This document shows, piece after piece, positions 27,193 to 35,464 of a stretch of 64,000 nucleotides of DNA. This DNA comes from Neomesorhizobium sp963726065. GTDB taxonomy: Bacteria; Pseudomonadota; Alphaproteobacteria; Rhizobiales; Rhizobiaceae. The position numbers and the translations under genes are program-made. Within the stretch, counting starts at the first letter, position 1. Every line of letters begins with the position of its first letter. Under the pieces are notes generated by a model. That model had not been told where the DNA came from. It did not search any database and worked only from the letters and a program-made list of their open reading frames with translations. The stretch spans positions 248,001 through 312,000 of the forward strand of contig CAVSAU010000009.1 of NCBI GenBank assembly GCA_963726065.1, written 5' to 3'.

Positions 27193-27666
27193 TCAGGAAC
27201 GTTTCCAGCGACGGGCGGCGACTTCGTCCGCTTCCTTTGCATCGACCCAGTTGCCGGCAGTACCGTCGGTACGGTGTTCTTTCTTCCAGAAGGGGGCTCG
27301 CGACTTCAGGAAGTCCATCAGGAAGTTGGCGGCGTCGAAAGCCGCCTGCCGGTGCGCCGAAGCGGTTATCACCAGCACGATGTTTTCGCCGGGTTTTATG
27401 CGGCCGTGGCGGTGAATGGCGGTGAGCCCGGTTAGCGGCCATCGCTGCATGGCTTCGGTGGCGATGCGGGCGATCTCGGCTTCGGCCATGCCGGGATAAT
27501 GTTCGAGTTCGAGCCCGGCCAGCGTTCCTGCTTCGTCGCGGCATAGACCCGAAAAGGTGACGACCGCGCCGACATCGCCACGCCCCTGCACCAGCCGGAC
27601 GATCTCGGCCGCGACGTCGAAATCCCCGGCCTGGATGCGCACGGTCGGAACGGCGTGCGCGCTCAT
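27193..27666 (-). CDS. moaE: Molybdopterin synthase catalytic subunit
   Basis: With thiocarboxylated MoaD it inserts sulfur into precursor Z (cyclic pyranopterin) to make molybdopterin. 157 residues with GAVVTFSGLCRDE, LELEHYPGMAE, IHRHGRIKPGE and the catalytic-lysine region SRAPFWKKEHR. It starts four bases after moaD ends. Confidence 0.95.
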   Translation of the reverse strand: MSAHAVPTVRIQAGDFDVAAEIVRLVQGRGDVGAVVTFSGLCRDEAGTLAGLELEHYPGMAEAEIARIATEAMQRWPLTGLTAIHRHGRIKPGENIVLVITASAHRQAAFDAANFLMDFLKSRAPFWKKEHRTDGTAGNWVDAKEADEVAARRWKRS

Positions 27667-27670
27667 GCGG

Positions 27671-27925
27671 TCAGCCTCCCGTCATTGGCGGAAACAGCGC
27701 GATCTCGCTCGCTCCTGCAAGGCTTTCGCGATGGTCGACATGTTCCTGGTTAATGGCGACGCGGATGACGTCGGGATATTGGAGCGCGTGCTCGTATTCC
27801 TCGCCGCGCGATTTCAGCCAGCGCAGCAGGTCGGCGACCGTTTTCACGCTTTCGGGCAGCATCACATCTTCTTCCGGCTTGCCGATGCGCTCGCGGACCC
27901 ATGCGAAATAGATGAGCTTGGTCAT
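27671..27925 (-). CDS. moaD: Molybdopterin synthase sulfur carrier subunit
   Basis: Ubiquitin-like carrier of 84 residues from the ATG at 27925 (MTKLIYFAWVRERIGKPEED), ending in the activated di-glycine ...FPPMTGG. It lies four bases after pgsA and four before moaE. The product serves molybdoenzymes such as the oxidoreductase at 41.3-43.4 kb. Confidence 0.95.
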   Translation of the reverse strand: MTKLIYFAWVRERIGKPEEDVMLPESVKTVADLLRWLKSRGEEYEHALQYPDVIRVAINQEHVDHRESLAGASEIALFPPMTGG

Positions 27926-27929
27926 GTGC

Positions 27930-28520
27930 TTACTCGTCGACGATATGCTTTGCCCCGGCACGGAAATAATCGTAGCCGGTGTAGAGCGTCACGATGGCGG
28001 CAATCCACAGAAGCGTGATGCCGATCTGCGTCGTATAGGGCAGGATCTTGTCACCGGCCGGCCCGGCGAGCAAGAAGCCGATGGCGAACATCTGGATCGT
28101 TGTCTTCCACTTCGCCAGGCGGGTCACCGGCACGCTGACCTTGAGCGCAGCGAGATATTCACGCAGGCCCGAAACCAGGATCTCGCGACACAGGATGATG
28201 ATCGCAGCCCACAACGACCAGCCTGCGATGGTGCGGTCTGTGTCGGCGGCGAGCAGGAGCAGGCAGGTCGAAACCAGAAGCTTGTCCGCGATAGGATCGA
28301 GCATGCGGCCGATGTTCGAGGTCTGCTGCCAGGCGCGTGCAAAGTAGCCGTCGAAATAGTCCGTGATACTGGCGGCAAGAAACAGGAACAGCGCCAACCA
28401 GCGCGCGAAATCGCTCGATTGCAGCCGCCCCTCCAGATAAAAGCAGAGCACCACCAGCGGCACCGCGAGAATGCGGCCGTAGGTGAGCATGTTGGGGAGG
28501 TTGAAGGCGCGTTTTGCCAT
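27930..28520 (-). CDS. pgsA: CDP-diacylglycerol--glycerol-3-phosphate 3-phosphatidyltransferase
   Basis: Makes phosphatidylglycerophosphate for anionic phospholipids. 196 residues from the ATG at 28520 (MAKRAFNLPNMLTYGRILAV) with several spans and the CDP-alcohol transferase motif in DYFDGYFARAW...GRMLDPIADK. The longer frame would need a TTG start. A second family member is at 46.9 kb. Confidence 0.93.
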   Translation of the reverse strand: MAKRAFNLPNMLTYGRILAVPLVVLCFYLEGRLQSSDFARWLALFLFLAASITDYFDGYFARAWQQTSNIGRMLDPIADKLLVSTCLLLLAADTDRTIAGWSLWAAIIILCREILVSGLREYLAALKVSVPVTRLAKWKTTIQMFAIGFLLAGPAGDKILPYTTQIGITLLWIAAIVTLYTGYDYFRAGAKHIVDE

Positions 28521-28636
28521 GATGCCTGCTGCTTTCCTGATCCGCTTACTCAAAACAGGACGTTGGCCCGCCGGTCAATCGCGCGGACGCCATGGACCAA
28601 TCAAAAATCGCCGCCATGCAGGAAATCGCAGCAGTT

Positions 28637-30748
28637 TCAGCCATTTTCATGGAAATGGTTGTAGATTTGCCGGGCAATATGTTCCGAAATGCCGTCAACT
28701 GCCATCAGGTCCTCCATTGCTGCCCGGCTAACGGCTTTCGCGGTGCCGAAATGCAGGAGAAGCGCGCGTTTGCGGCCGGGGCCGATGCCGCCGATCTCGT
28801 CGAGCGGATTTTTCACCATTTCCTTCTTGCGCCGCGCCCGGTGCGAGCCGATGGCGAAACGGTGCGCTTCGTCGCGCATGCGCTGGACGAAATAGAGAAC
28901 CGGGTCGCGCACCGGCAGCGAAAACGAGTCGCGCCCGCGCACGAAGAAACGTTCGCGCCCGGCTTCGCGGTCCTGGCCCTTGGCGACGCCGATGGCGGTA
29001 ACCAGATCAGAGACGCCGAGATCGTCGAGGATCTTGCGCACCGCCGACATCTGCCCCTGGCCGCCGTCGATGAGGATGACGTCGGGCCAGGCCGGAAAGC
29101 CTGAAGCGTTGCTTTCTTCCTCTTCCTCGAGGCCGCCGCCATTCTCGCCGAGCGGTGTGCCATGTTCCTTGAGGAGACGGGAAAAGCGCCGCTCCATCAC
29201 CTCGCGCATCATGCCGAAATCGTCGCCAGGGGTGATCTCGGTCGAGCGGATGTTGAACTTCCGGTACTGGTTCTTCACGAAGCCTTCCGGCCCGGCGACG
29301 ATCATCGCGCCGACCGCGTTGGTGCCCATGATGTGCGAGTTGTCGTAGACCTCGATGCGTTGCGGCGCCTTTGCCAGCCCGAAGGTTTCGGCAAAGCCGG
29401 TAAGCAGCCGAGCCTGCGTCGAGGTTTCGGCTAGCCGCCGGCCGAGCGCCTCGCGTGCATTCTGCAGCGCGTGGTCGGTCAGGTCCTTCTTTTCGCCGCG
29501 CTGCGGCACGGTGACGGTGACCTTGTTGCCGGCGCGTGTCGACAGCGCCTCGGCCAGCAGCGGCTGATCCTCGACGCCGGTGGACAAGAGGATCAAGGCG
29601 CGGGCAGGGCTTGTCGTCGTAGAATTGCGCCAGGAACGAGCCCAATACCTCGCCGGGTTCGAGCGCCGGATCGGCTTTGGGGAAGTAGGCGCGGTTGCCC
29701 CAGTTCTGGCCGGTGCGGAAGAAGAACACCTGGATGCAGGTCTGGCCGCCTTCCTGATGGATGGCGAAGACGTCTGCTTCCTCGACGCCTTGCGGATTGA
29801 TGCCCTGATAGCTCTGTACATGCGACAGCGCCGCCAACCGGTCGCGGTAGACAGCGGCGCGCTCGAAATCGAGATCGTCCGAAGCCTGCCTGCATGGCCG
29901 ACTGAAATTTCGGACTTCACCTTCTGGCTGCGACCGGAAAGGAAATCCTTCGCCTCGGTGACGAGCTCGGCATAGTCGGCCGCGCCGATCTCGCCGGTGC
30001 AGGGCCCCGAGCAGCGCTTGATCTGGTAGAGCAGGCAGGGCCGCGTGCGGCTTTCGAAAACCGAATCGGTGCAGGTCCTGAGCAGGAAGGCTCGCTGCAG
30101 CGAGTTGATGGTGCGGCCGACCGCGCCGGCCGACGCAAACGGCCCGAAATAGTCGCCCTTGCGCGAGCGCGCGCCGCGATGCTTGAAAATGCCGGGCGAG
30201 GGGTGGTCGCCGGTCAGAAGGATGTAGGGAAACGACTTGTCGTCCCGCATCAGAACGTTAAAGCGCGGCCGTAAGCGCTTGATCAGATTCGCTTCGAGCA
30301 GGAGCGCTTCTGTCTCGGTGCGGGTGACGACGAATTCCATCGTCGAGGTTTCGCGCACCATGCGGCCGATACGGTTGGTGTGGAAACGGCCCTGCGCGTA
30401 GTTGGTGACGCGCTTCTTCAAATTGCGCGCCTTGCCGACATAAAGCACGTCGCCCGACGCATTCATCATGCGGTAGACGCCCGGCGAATTGGGCAGTTGC
30501 CTGACCAGTGTCTGGATAACCTCGGCGCCGAGCATGCCGTCGGCGTCGCCCGCGTGGGCTTCCCAATCGATCGCGACGAAGGGCAGCGCGGGACCGTCGG
30601 CGGCAGCCGCTTCGGCCAGCGGCGCGTCGTCGGCCGAGCTGTCGTCGTCCTCGTATTCGTCGCCCGGCACGTAGCCGGCGATATCGTCGCTGGCGCCGGA
30701 CGGGCCGCGCGGCCGCTTCGGCAATTTGTTTTTCTCTTCGTCGTTCAT
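28637..30748 (-). CDS. uvrC: Excinuclease ABC subunit C, with two opposite frameshifts
   Basis: Nuclease of nucleotide-excision repair. An unusual acidic, low-complexity N-terminal extension of about 75 residues precedes the GIY-YIG domain (LPNSPGVYRMMNASGDVLYV, GKARNLKKRVTNYAQGRF). The C-terminal RNase H-like domain has VYDNSHIMGTNAVGAMIVAG, and the end carries a helix-hairpin-helix. A single 703-residue frame spans the gene, but about 97 residues (29600-29890) are arginine/serine-rich nonsense. In the neighbouring frame that stretch reads SDDLDFERAAVYRDRLAALS, HVQSYQGINPQGVEEADVFA and QVFFFRTGQNWGNRAYFPKA. One missing base near 29885 and one extra near 29600 cancel. The garbled part covers the UVR (UvrB-binding) helix, so a sequence error is most likely. 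The ATG overlaps the upstream SDR stop. Confidence 0.93.
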   Translation of the reverse strand: MNDEEKNKLPKRPRGPSGASDDIAGYVPGDEYEDDDSSADDAPLAEAAAADGPALPFVAIDWEAHAGDADGMLGAEVIQTLVRQLPNSPGVYRMMNASGDVLYVGKARNLKKRVTNYAQGRFHTNRIGRMVRETSTMEFVVTRTETEALLLEANLIKRLRPRFNVLMRDDKSFPYILLTGDHPSPGIFKHRGARSRKGDYFGPFASAGAVGRTINSLQRAFLLRTCTDSVFESRTRPCLLYQIKRCSGPCTGEIGAADYAELVTEAKDFLSGRSQKVKSEISVGHAGRLRTISISSAPLSTATGWRRCRMYRAIRASIRKASRKQTSSPSIRKAARPASRCSSSAPARTGATAPTSPKPIRRSNPARYWARSWRNSTTTSPARALILLSTGVEDQPLLAEALSTRAGNKVTVTVPQRGEKKDLTDHALQNAREALGRRLAETSTQARLLTGFAETFGLAKAPQRIEVYDNSHIMGTNAVGAMIVAGPEGFVKNQYRKFNIRSTEITPGDDFGMMREVMERRFSRLLKEHGTPLGENGGGLEEEEESNASGFPAWPDVILIDGGQGQMSAVRKILDDLGVSDLVTAIGVAKGQDREAGRERFFVRGRDSFSLPVRDPVLYFVQRMRDEAHRFAIGSHRARRKKEMVKNPLDEIGGIGPGRKRALLLHFGTAKAVSRAAMEDLMAVDGISEHIARQIYNHFHENG

Positions 30749-31509
30749 TCAGTCATGCCTGTCACATCCGGCGTTTGCCACGCAAGATGCTGCCCGCCGT
30801 CGACGGCGATCATCTGGCCGGTTACCGACCGTGCTTCCCATAGATAGCGTATCGTCGCGCCGAATTCATCGAGCGCAGGTCCGTGGCCCAGAACAAGGCC
30901 GTCGATCTGCGCCTGGAAATCCTCAGGCCGCTGGCGGGTATTGGCAAGCGTGGGGCCGGGGCCGATGGCGTTGACGCGGATGCGTGGCGCCAATGCAAGC
31001 GCCAGTGTCTGCGTCGCCGTCCACAGCGCCGACTTGGACAGGGTGTAGGAAAAATAGCGCGGCGTGAGCCGCCAGACCCGCTGGTCGATAATGTTGACGA
31101 TCAGGCCTTCAGTGTCTTTCGGCAGCTGTGCCGCGAAATCGCGCGCAAGCTGCGTGGGAGCCTTCACATGCAGGGCAAAATGCCGATCCCAGTCCAACCA
31201 ATCGAAATCCTCGGCCGAATCGTCGACGAACACCGAAGCGCAGTTGACCAAAAGGCCGATCGGGCCGATTGCCGCGGTGGCTTCGGCGATCAGCTTCGCC
31301 GTCGCGGCGGGGTCGGTCAGGTCAGCCCTTACGACGGCCGCGCGACCGCCTGATCCGTTGATGTCGCCTGCCAATATCACGGCATCCTCGCGCGACGTGT
31401 TGCAATGGATCGCCACGGCGAAACCATGCGCCGCCAGGTCTTGGACGATCGCCTTGCCGATCCGCCTGGCGCCGCCTGTGACGAGCGCTGTTTTCTCGGC
31501 CATCACCAT
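30745..31509 (-). CDS. SDR family oxidoreductase (pteridine-reductase-like)
   Basis: 254 residues with ALVTGGARRIGKAIVQDLAA (TGxxxRxG variant typical of FolM/pteridine-reductase relatives), NCASVF in place of NNAG, and catalytic YxxSK in YFSYTLSKSAL. AGGAGCCAAG precedes the ATG at 31509. It overlaps uvrC by ATGA, a linkage I recall from other Rhizobiales. Substrate unknown; dihydropterin reduction is a possibility. Confidence 0.85.
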   Translation of the reverse strand: MVMAEKTALVTGGARRIGKAIVQDLAAHGFAVAIHCNTSREDAVILAGDINGSGGRAAVVRADLTDPAATAKLIAEATAAIGPIGLLVNCASVFVDDSAEDFDWLDWDRHFALHVKAPTQLARDFAAQLPKDTEGLIVNIIDQRVWRLTPRYFSYTLSKSALWTATQTLALALAPRIRVNAIGPGPTLANTRQRPEDFQAQIDGLVLGHGPALDEFGATIRYLWEARSVTGQMIAVDGGQHLAWQTPDVTGMTE

Positions 31510-31904
31510 CTTGGCTCCTCCGGAATTCCCGAAATGCGGGCGTTGGCCTCATTTCTGGTAAGGTTGCGTTCGGTCATGGGGCAGCAATGTGGCAGGGCCT
31601 GCCAGGTGGCGCTGCGCAATCGCTTTCCAATGGGCGACCGAAGCACGAATATAGGGCCGCTAACCCATTGTACCAAGAGAGTTAAAGCCGTTGCGCGGCC
31701 ACTCTGCTGACAAAGCTGTTGCCGAACGGCAACGTCATTTTTCCGCCTTTTTGGAGCCGGGGAATCACCCAACTTCAGGTCTGGTGATGCCTCAATTCGA
31801 CCCGACATTGGGAACTGTCTGACGCGACAGCCGTTTCCCCCCGCGGTTGCTCGAGTGTCAATCGGAAAAGGTCACGAGTTCCCTGGTGACCAAGGAGTAA
31901 AAGA
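31510..31904. promoter_or_regulatory. Intergenic region upstream of the omp25-like gene
   Basis: About 395 bases without a credible gene between two divergent units. It holds a GTTGCC-GAAC-GGCAAC hairpin followed by GTCATTTTT (31718-31740). A separate hairpin GGTCAC...GTGACC (31870-31891, 10-base loop) ends one base before the AAGGAG ribosome-binding site of the porin gene. The latter placement suggests translational control of this abundant protein, but function is inferred only from position. Confidence 0.45.
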
Positions 31905-32567
31905 ATGAAAGTCAATTTGAAATCTACCGCGGCCGCTCTCGGGTTGCTCGCTCTCGGCATGGCCCCCGCCTTCGCAGCCGATGCTGTGATGGAAGAGCCG
32001 CCGGCACCGGCCGCTCCGATGGAACAGCCGCCGCTCAACACCTGGTCCGGCCCCTACGCGGGTGTGACGCTCGGCTACGGCTTCTCGGGCCAGACCGACG
32101 TCGGCGACCCGGCCCTCGAGATCGACACTGACGGCTTCCTGGCGCACGGCTTTGCCGGTTACCAGATGGAAAGCAACGGTTTCGTCTACGGTCTCGAAGC
32201 CGATCTCGGCTACGGCGGCTACAAGGGCGACAACGCTGGTATCGAATCGAAGGCCGATCTCGATGGTTCGCTCCGCGCCCGCCTCGGCGTTGCCGTAACC
32301 CCGGATGTCCTGCTGTACGCCACCGCCGGTGGTGCGCTGCAGAACAACAAGATCACCGACACCGTCACAGGCAGCAGTGACAGCCAGACCCACCTCGGCT
32401 GGACGGCCGGCGTCGGTACCGACATCAAGATCACCCAGCAGGTGTTCGGACGTGTCGAGTACCGCTACACCGACTTCGGCTCGGAAGATTACGCCATCAA
32501 TGGCGGCACGGTCTCGTCCGACTCGAAGGACCACCGCGTTCTGTTCGGCGTCGGTATGAAGTTCTGA
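31905..32567 (+). CDS. Outer-membrane beta-barrel protein, Omp25/RopB-like
   Basis: 220 residues: signal peptide to about residue 24 (LGMAPAFAADA), a proline-rich linker, then an eight-stranded barrel starting WSGPYAGVTLGYGFSGQ and closing RVLFGVGMKF with the C-terminal phenylalanine recognised by BAM. The central strands include YGLEADLGYGGYKGDN, LRARLGVAVTPDVLLYATAG and VFGRVEYRYTDFGSEDY. This is the group of major small outer-membrane proteins of Brucella and rhizobia. A perfect SD (AAGGAG) and a strong terminator suggest high expression. Confidence 0.92.
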   Translation: MKVNLKSTAAALGLLALGMAPAFAADAVMEEPPAPAAPMEQPPLNTWSGPYAGVTLGYGFSGQTDVGDPALEIDTDGFLAHGFAGYQMESNGFVYGLEADLGYGGYKGDNAGIESKADLDGSLRARLGVAVTPDVLLYATAGGALQNNKITDTVTGSSDSQTHLGWTAGVGTDIKITQQVFGRVEYRYTDFGSEDYAINGGTVSSDSKDHRVLFGVGMKF

Positions 32568-32590
32568 TCCGGCGACAGCCAGAGATCAGG

Positions 32591-32621
32591 AAAAAGCCGG
32601 GCGGCAACGCCCGGCTTTTTT
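32591..32621 (+). terminator. Strong intrinsic terminator of the Omp25-like gene
   Basis: A 13-base perfect stem, AAAAAGCCGGGCG / CGCCCGGCTTTTT, around a GCAA (GNRA) tetraloop, with six T at the end. It begins 24 bases after the stop. Confidence 0.92.
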
Positions 32622-32695
32622 GTTGAAGTGCGGAGTGATTACAAATAGCGAATGGGAAGTGCGATCAGGTCGCTCACCACTCACTCCTCGCTCCT

Positions 32696-33295
32696 TTAAG
32701 CCGCCGGTACCAACACCGCCAATTCCGGGTACTTCTGGTCGAATTTTTTTGCCCAGCGTTTCAGCTTCGGCCGTCCGGATTGCCATTTCCCGGCAAAGCG
32801 CAGATCCAGGTAGCCAAGCGCGCAGCGCAGCGCCATCTGCCCGGCATGCACCTTGCCGGTGAGCTTCGGCGGTGCGGCTTCGAGTTCATCCAACGAACGC
32901 ACGACTTTCGACCACAGCCGGTCTAGCCATGGCTGGTGGACTTTTTCCTCCGGCCGGTGCCTGCGCTCGTATACCTGCGCCAGCAGGCTGTCGCACATGC
33001 CGTCGGCCAGCGCTTCCAGCTTTTCGGCCTCGGTGCGCTTCTCCGGGTTGCGCGGGAATAGCGCGTTTTTCGACAAGCGGTTGAGATACTGGGTGATGGC
33101 GCGGCTGTCATGCACGGAAAAGCCGTCGTCGGTGACCAGCGTCGGGATCTTGCCGAGCGGGTTGGCAGCCAGGAGTTCGGCTGGGTCGGCGTTGGTGTCG
33201 GTCTTGACGGGTTCCAGCGCGATGCCGGCATGGGCGGCCGCCATGAGAACCTTGCAGCTGTAGGGCGAAGCGGACGCGTAGAATAGTTTCGGCAT
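32696..33295 (-). CDS. Glutathione S-transferase family protein
   Basis: 199 residues. N-terminal thioredoxin-fold domain MPKLFYASASPYSCKVLMAA with NPLGKIPTL (cis-proline segment) and VHDSRAITQYL (glutathione-gamma-glutamyl binding), then an all-helical C-terminal domain with ALGYLDLRF. The SPYS motif places the catalytic serine near residue 10-13. Substrate unknown. Confidence 0.88.
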   Translation of the reverse strand: MPKLFYASASPYSCKVLMAAAHAGIALEPVKTDTNADPAELLAANPLGKIPTLVTDDGFSVHDSRAITQYLNRLSKNALFPRNPEKRTEAEKLEALADGMCDSLLAQVYERRHRPEEKVHQPWLDRLWSKVVRSLDELEAAPPKLTGKVHAGQMALRCALGYLDLRFAGKWQSGRPKLKRWAKKFDQKYPELAVLVPAA

Positions 33296-33399
33296 GGGCG
33301 GCTTCCTGATTCTGACGCGCGCAGGCTATGGGGCCGAGTAGCCCTGAGCAATCGCCATTGCGTGAGCCAACCTGTATTCAGTGCCGCAGGGCGTAAAAA

Positions 33400-34092
33400 T
33401 CAGGCAACCTGCCGCGAACCACCGGCAAAACCGCTGAGACCCAGCCATTTCTGCATGGCGCTGGCGATCGACGGCTCGCCGTCGAGTTCCAATCGCCCAG
33501 CATCGATCTCCCGGCCCACCGCCGCCATGCCCATCCATACTGCCGTCATAGATTTGAGCGAGCCGCGCACCAAGAGGTCGACCTCGTAGCCAGGGTCGAA
33601 ACCGCATAGGTCGACGACGCCGTTTTCGACCACCAGCCACCAATTTTTCTGCGCTTCGGGCAATTCGGGGTACTGAAACTGAATCGTGCAGCGTCCCGGC
33701 GGCAATGGCTGCGGATTGAGATTGCGGCGCATGTCCCACATCAGCAGTGAAGGGTCGAGATTTTTCAGCGAAAGCCGCGATTCGACCCAGCGGTGACCCC
33801 AGAATCCCATCGACATGACAATCGGGCGAAGTTCTTCGCCGGCCGGCGAAAGCCGGTATTCGTGCGTGCCCGAGGCTGTCGGCGTGGTCACGATGACGCC
33901 AGCTTTTTCCAATTGCTTCAAGCGCTTGGACAAGAGTGCTGGCGACATGCGGGGAACACCACGCCTGAGGTCGTTGAACCGTGTCGAGCCGCAAAGAAGC
34001 TCGCGAACGACCAGTGTGGTCCACCGCGTGCACAATATTTCAGCCGCCATCGCAACGGGACAGAATTGGCCATATCCGCCGCTGTCTTCCAT
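33400..34092 (-). CDS. HxlR family winged-helix regulator with C-terminal sterol-carrier-like domain
   Basis: 230 residues from the ATG at 34092 (MEDSGGYGQFCPVAMAAEIL), preceded by GGAGG seven bases upstream. Residues 10-100 form the HxlR DNA-binding domain (WTTLVVRELLCGSTRFNDLR, PRMSPALLSKRLKQLEKAGV). The remainder (about 125-225) resembles an SCP2-like ligand-binding domain. The same open frame runs on to 35475 with no family resemblance and overlaps the acyl-CoA dehydrogenase antisense, so I cut it. It is divergent from that dehydrogenase gene and may regulate it. Confidence 0.88.
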   Translation of the reverse strand: MEDSGGYGQFCPVAMAAEILCTRWTTLVVRELLCGSTRFNDLRRGVPRMSPALLSKRLKQLEKAGVIVTTPTASGTHEYRLSPAGEELRPIVMSMGFWGHRWVESRLSLKNLDPSLLMWDMRRNLNPQPLPPGRCTIQFQYPELPEAQKNWWLVVENGVVDLCGFDPGYEVDLLVRGSLKSMTAVWMGMAAVGREIDAGRLELDGEPSIASAMQKWLGLSGFAGGSRQVA

Positions 34093-34275
34093 ACAGAAGC
34101 CTCCGGAAAGTCTTTTGTTCGAATAGAATACCGGCCCTCCGCGTTGCTGCCAAATCACGCTTTTGACTGCTTTTGCTATGAGAAGAGCTGAAGGAGGTAC
34201 AGTTCGTGAACTGGATTGATGTGAAAAGACGGTGAATGTTTCCATCCGTGTCACCGCGACCAAGGGAGATGAACC

Positions 34276-35433
34276 ATGACAAGTGCTTTGAGGGTGGAGA
34301 ATGCCGCACCGCGCGGCATTGGAATTGTCGAGACGGCGCGCGAACTCGGCGTCGAATTCGCGAAACGGGCGGCCGAAGCGGACGAGAACGACCGTTTCGT
34401 CGCCGAAAACTATCAGGCGCTGAAGCAGGCAGGTCTGGTTGCCGCCGGTGTGCCGCAGGAACTGGGCGGCGGCGGCGCCGAGGTCGCCGAACTTGCCGAG
34501 ATGCTGCGCGAAATCGCGCATCATTGCGGCTCCACCGCGCTCGCCTTTTCCATGCATACCCATCAGGTCGCCATCCCGGCGTGGCGCTGGCGGCACCAGA
34601 AGGTGGCGGCCGTCGAGCCGTTGCTGCGGCGCGTGGCAACTGAAAAGATCGTGCTCCTGTCGAGCGGCGGCTCCGACTGGATCGCCGGTTCCGGCTCGGC
34701 GGTGAAGGTCGATGGCGGCTACCGCGTCTCGGCGCGCAAAGTGTTCACATCCGGCGCGGAGGCCGGCGACATACTGATGACCGGTGCTGTCGTGCAATCG
34801 GAAACGGAGCCGGACGCGGTGATCCATTTCCCGGTGTCGATGAAGGCGCCGGAAGTGAAGATACTCGATACCTGGCGCACGCTCGGCATGCGCGGCACCG
34901 GTTCCAATGACGTGCTCATCGAAGGACTCTTCGTGCCTGACGCCAGCGTTGCCGTGTCGCGCAAGAGCGGCGAGTGGCATCCGCTGTTCCAGATCATCGC
35001 CACGATAGCCTTTCCGCTGGTCTATGCCGCCTATCTGGGTGTGGCCGAAAGCGCTCGCGACATCGCGGTGGGACTGGCGAAACAGAAGCGCCAAACGCCC
35101 TATGCGGTGGAACTGGCCGGCCGCATGGACACCACCTTGCGGGCAGCGCAACTCGCGCATCGCTGGATGATTAGCATTGTCGAGCGCAACGCGCCTTCGG
35201 CCGAAACGATCAATGAAGTGATGATTGGGCGCAGCCTCGTGGCGGAGAACGTCATCAAGACCGTCGAACTGGCGATGGAACTGGCGGGTGGCGCCGGCTT
35301 CTACCGCAGCAACGGGCTGGAGCGCCGCTTCCGCGATGTCCAGGGCGCGCGCTTCCATCCGCTGCAGCAGGGGCCGCAGGCGCATTATGCCGGCGCTATG
35401 GCGCTCGGCCTGCCGGTCGCGAACATCTTCTGA
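34276..35433 (+). CDS. Acyl-CoA dehydrogenase family protein
   Basis: 385 residues with an N-terminal helical domain (FAKRAAEADENDRFVAENYQ), the central beta domain (WIAGSGSAVKVDGGYRVSAR, KVFTSGAEAGDILMTG, LGMRGTGSNDVLIEGLFVP) and a C-terminal helical domain ending with HPLQQGPQAHYAGAMALGLP. The usual acyl-CoA dehydrogenase catalytic glutamate is not obvious, so it may belong to the FAD/FMN-monooxygenase-like branch of the fold. The HxlR gene upstream is transcribed divergently. Confidence 0.85.
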   Translation: MTSALRVENAAPRGIGIVETARELGVEFAKRAAEADENDRFVAENYQALKQAGLVAAGVPQELGGGGAEVAELAEMLREIAHHCGSTALAFSMHTHQVAIPAWRWRHQKVAAVEPLLRRVATEKIVLLSSGGSDWIAGSGSAVKVDGGYRVSARKVFTSGAEAGDILMTGAVVQSETEPDAVIHFPVSMKAPEVKILDTWRTLGMRGTGSNDVLIEGLFVPDASVAVSRKSGEWHPLFQIIATIAFPLVYAAYLGVAESARDIAVGLAKQKRQTPYAVELAGRMDTTLRAAQLAHRWMISIVERNAPSAETINEVMIGRSLVAENVIKTVELAMELAGGAGFYRSNGLERRFRDVQGARFHPLQQGPQAHYAGAMALGLPVANIF

Positions 35434-35464
35434 CGCATGACGTTCCGCGGTGCCGCCGGTGTGG

